Of a stretch of 64,000 nucleotides of DNA, positions 63,200 to 64,000 are shown one piece after another. Source of the DNA: CBDCWT01 sp965223305 (GTDB lineage: Bacteria; Planctomycetota; Planctomycetia; Pirellulales; Pirellulaceae); NCBI GenBank assembly GCA_965223305.1, contig CBDCWT010000013.1:124001-188000 (forward strand), read 5' to 3'. The position numbers were made by a program, and so were the translations under genes. The notes below the pieces were generated by a model. It searched no databases. It saw only the letters and a program-made list of their open reading frames with translations, and had not been told where the DNA came from. The first letter of the stretch is position 1; each line of letters starts with the position of its first letter.

Positions 63200-63789
63200 A
63201 CGAGACGCCCTACAGCTCTCGCAACGTTTGTCAGAACGAAATCCATAGCAAGTCGCATCGGTCGAGAGAGGGGTGCTGAACCGTATAGCGTGGTTCGTGG
63301 TATGCCGGTAAGGGTTGGGCGACAAAGCAGTCCGCCGAGTGGCCAGTTTCACCGCACGAATGTCTGCACTTGCAGCACATTCGTGCGAATTAGCAAATCG
63401 CCCTTCGCGCAACTGGAATCGACCGGTGCGGTTTGGCTGAGCCCGTCTCTCTGCTCAAGCGACCGCTCATCCAAGCAGGGGAATGAGCGCCTGCAATCCG
63501 GCCGCCGAGCGCGCGGTTGTACGATGACTGGTGTTTTCTCCTCGACTTCGTTTGCGGTCATCATGTTGAACATCATGATGGCGGGTTTCCGGGTAGCCAG
63601 GCAGTATACAGGTTGTCGGCGAATGACGAGCCGCCCGTCGGGCAGCCTTTTCGCCGAATCGATCTTCTCGAAATTGTCCTTGAAAACAATTACGAAGTGG
63701 CGGCGCGCGTTGACGATGAGCTGCAGGTCAGAGTAGGCTGACTCGCTTCGGCTACGCCCGTCAACACGGCGACTTGTGGAGTACGAAAG
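63200..63789. other. Intergenic region, dispersed repeat and unassigned frames
   Basis: About 590 bases. It contains the repeat at 63347-63420. Between 63480 and 63760 both strands carry open frames (plus: ANDEPPVGQPFRRIDLLEIV; minus: DLQLIVNARRHFVIVFKDNF), neither with a ribosome site or known family. One may be a gene remnant. Confidence 0.4.
63347..63420. repeat. GCACGAAT/ATTCGTGC dispersed repeat, copy 3
   Basis: Runs from TTTCACCGCACGAATG through CATTCGTGCGAATTAGC and AAATCGCCCTTCGCGC to AACTGGAATC. The GCAAATCGCCCTTCGCGCAA core is shared with the block at 50368. Confidence 0.65.
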
Positions 63790-64000
63790 GTGACTGATAT
63801 TGATCAACACGGTCCGAGGTCCAACTGGAACAACTGTTTCTCCAACGTCGCATGCCACCTTCTCGTCGCCTGTCTGTTGACCATCGGAAATCTCTCACTT
63901 GCGAGTGACCAAACAAAGCCAAAGTGGATATGGCGGCGGGGAGATCGAAAAGCTGGGATGGAGGTCTGTCTACGGACAGAGTTCGTCGTCAAATCAGAGG
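63790..64000 (+). CDS. Secreted protein, N-terminal part (window edge)
   Basis: An open frame from a GTG at 63790 to the window end gives 70 residues: a hydrophobic signal-like stretch (HLLVACLLTIGNLSLA), then SDQTKPKWIWRRGDRKAG and VCLRTEFVVKSE. The WIW...EVCLRTEF pattern recalls the jelly-roll opening of planctomycete DUF1553- or glycosidase-linked proteins (usually WIW followed by a FRKTF-type strand). The true start may differ; no strong ribosome site was seen. Family is tentative. Confidence 0.5.
   Translation, partial: MTDIDQHGPRSNWNNCFSNVACHLLVACLLTIGNLSLASDQTKPKWIWRRGDRKAGMEVCLRTEFVVKSE

Overview
The window reads as a chromosomal segment of a planctomycete (Planctomycetota, probably a Pirellulales-like lineage). 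The basis is family content: PSCyt/DUF1549-DUF1553 cytochromes, DUF1501 partners, two DUF1592-DUF1552 operons, a DUF1080 protein, a PVC-type membrane-bound dehydrogenase with HEAT repeats and cytochrome c, a Ser/Thr kinase-WD40 giant with a TIGR02999-type ECF sigma factor, and many Tat-signal secreted enzymes. No rRNA, tRNA or CRISPR array was recognised.

Layout. 1-7616: the N-terminal part of a DUF1549 protein (minus), a divergent TauD-type dioxygenase, and a FadR/DgoR-like GntR regulator overlapping a DUF1549/DUF1553 plus DUF1501 pair. 7617-8243: repeat-rich DNA. 8244-16433: minus-strand genes with a metal theme, namely two His-rich secreted proteins, a His-rich lipoprotein and a Cu/Zn-efflux-type permease broken by frameshifts, organised around a MoxR-TgpA-like-DUF58 trio. 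16843-29557: a catabolic block of DUF1080, agarase-like hydrolase and two paralogous DUF1592-DUF1552 operons. These are separated by a 0.6-kb repeat array, and a 180-bp palindromic element sits inside the second operon. 29650-35607: secreted nitrilase, membrane-bound dehydrogenase and a two-domain alpha/beta hydrolase. 35601-38857: a gamma-glutamyltransferase gene cut in two by an IS701-family element with a 4-bp target duplication.

39331-47132: lipoprotein, membrane protein, kinase-WD40-PDZ protein with its ECF sigma factor, and an unknown protein. 47402-50433: a decaying zone with BlaI/M56 remnants, a REP-associated tyrosine transposase between mirrored palindromes, a cupredoxin-like protein and a frameshifted YkgJ-like gene. 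50564-55930: a BlaI-BlaR1-like pair, the sensor carrying carboxypeptidase-regulatory-like domains and several frame breaks, then a third protein of those domains. 56741-60271: a membrane protein and winged-helix regulator operon whose promoter palindrome recurs upstream of a B12-binding radical SAM enzyme. 60274-61986: gene fragments ending in a third copy of the 180-bp element. 62444-64000: an unknown membrane-anchored protein and the start of a secreted protein leaving the window.

The most notable structural signals are the three 180-bp full-length palindromes, the mirrored REPs around the tyrosine transposase, operator-like palindromes over three regulator promoters, the metal/MoxR/transglutaminase-like cluster with a substituted catalytic triad, and clustered single-base frame breaks that are either real decay or assembly errors.
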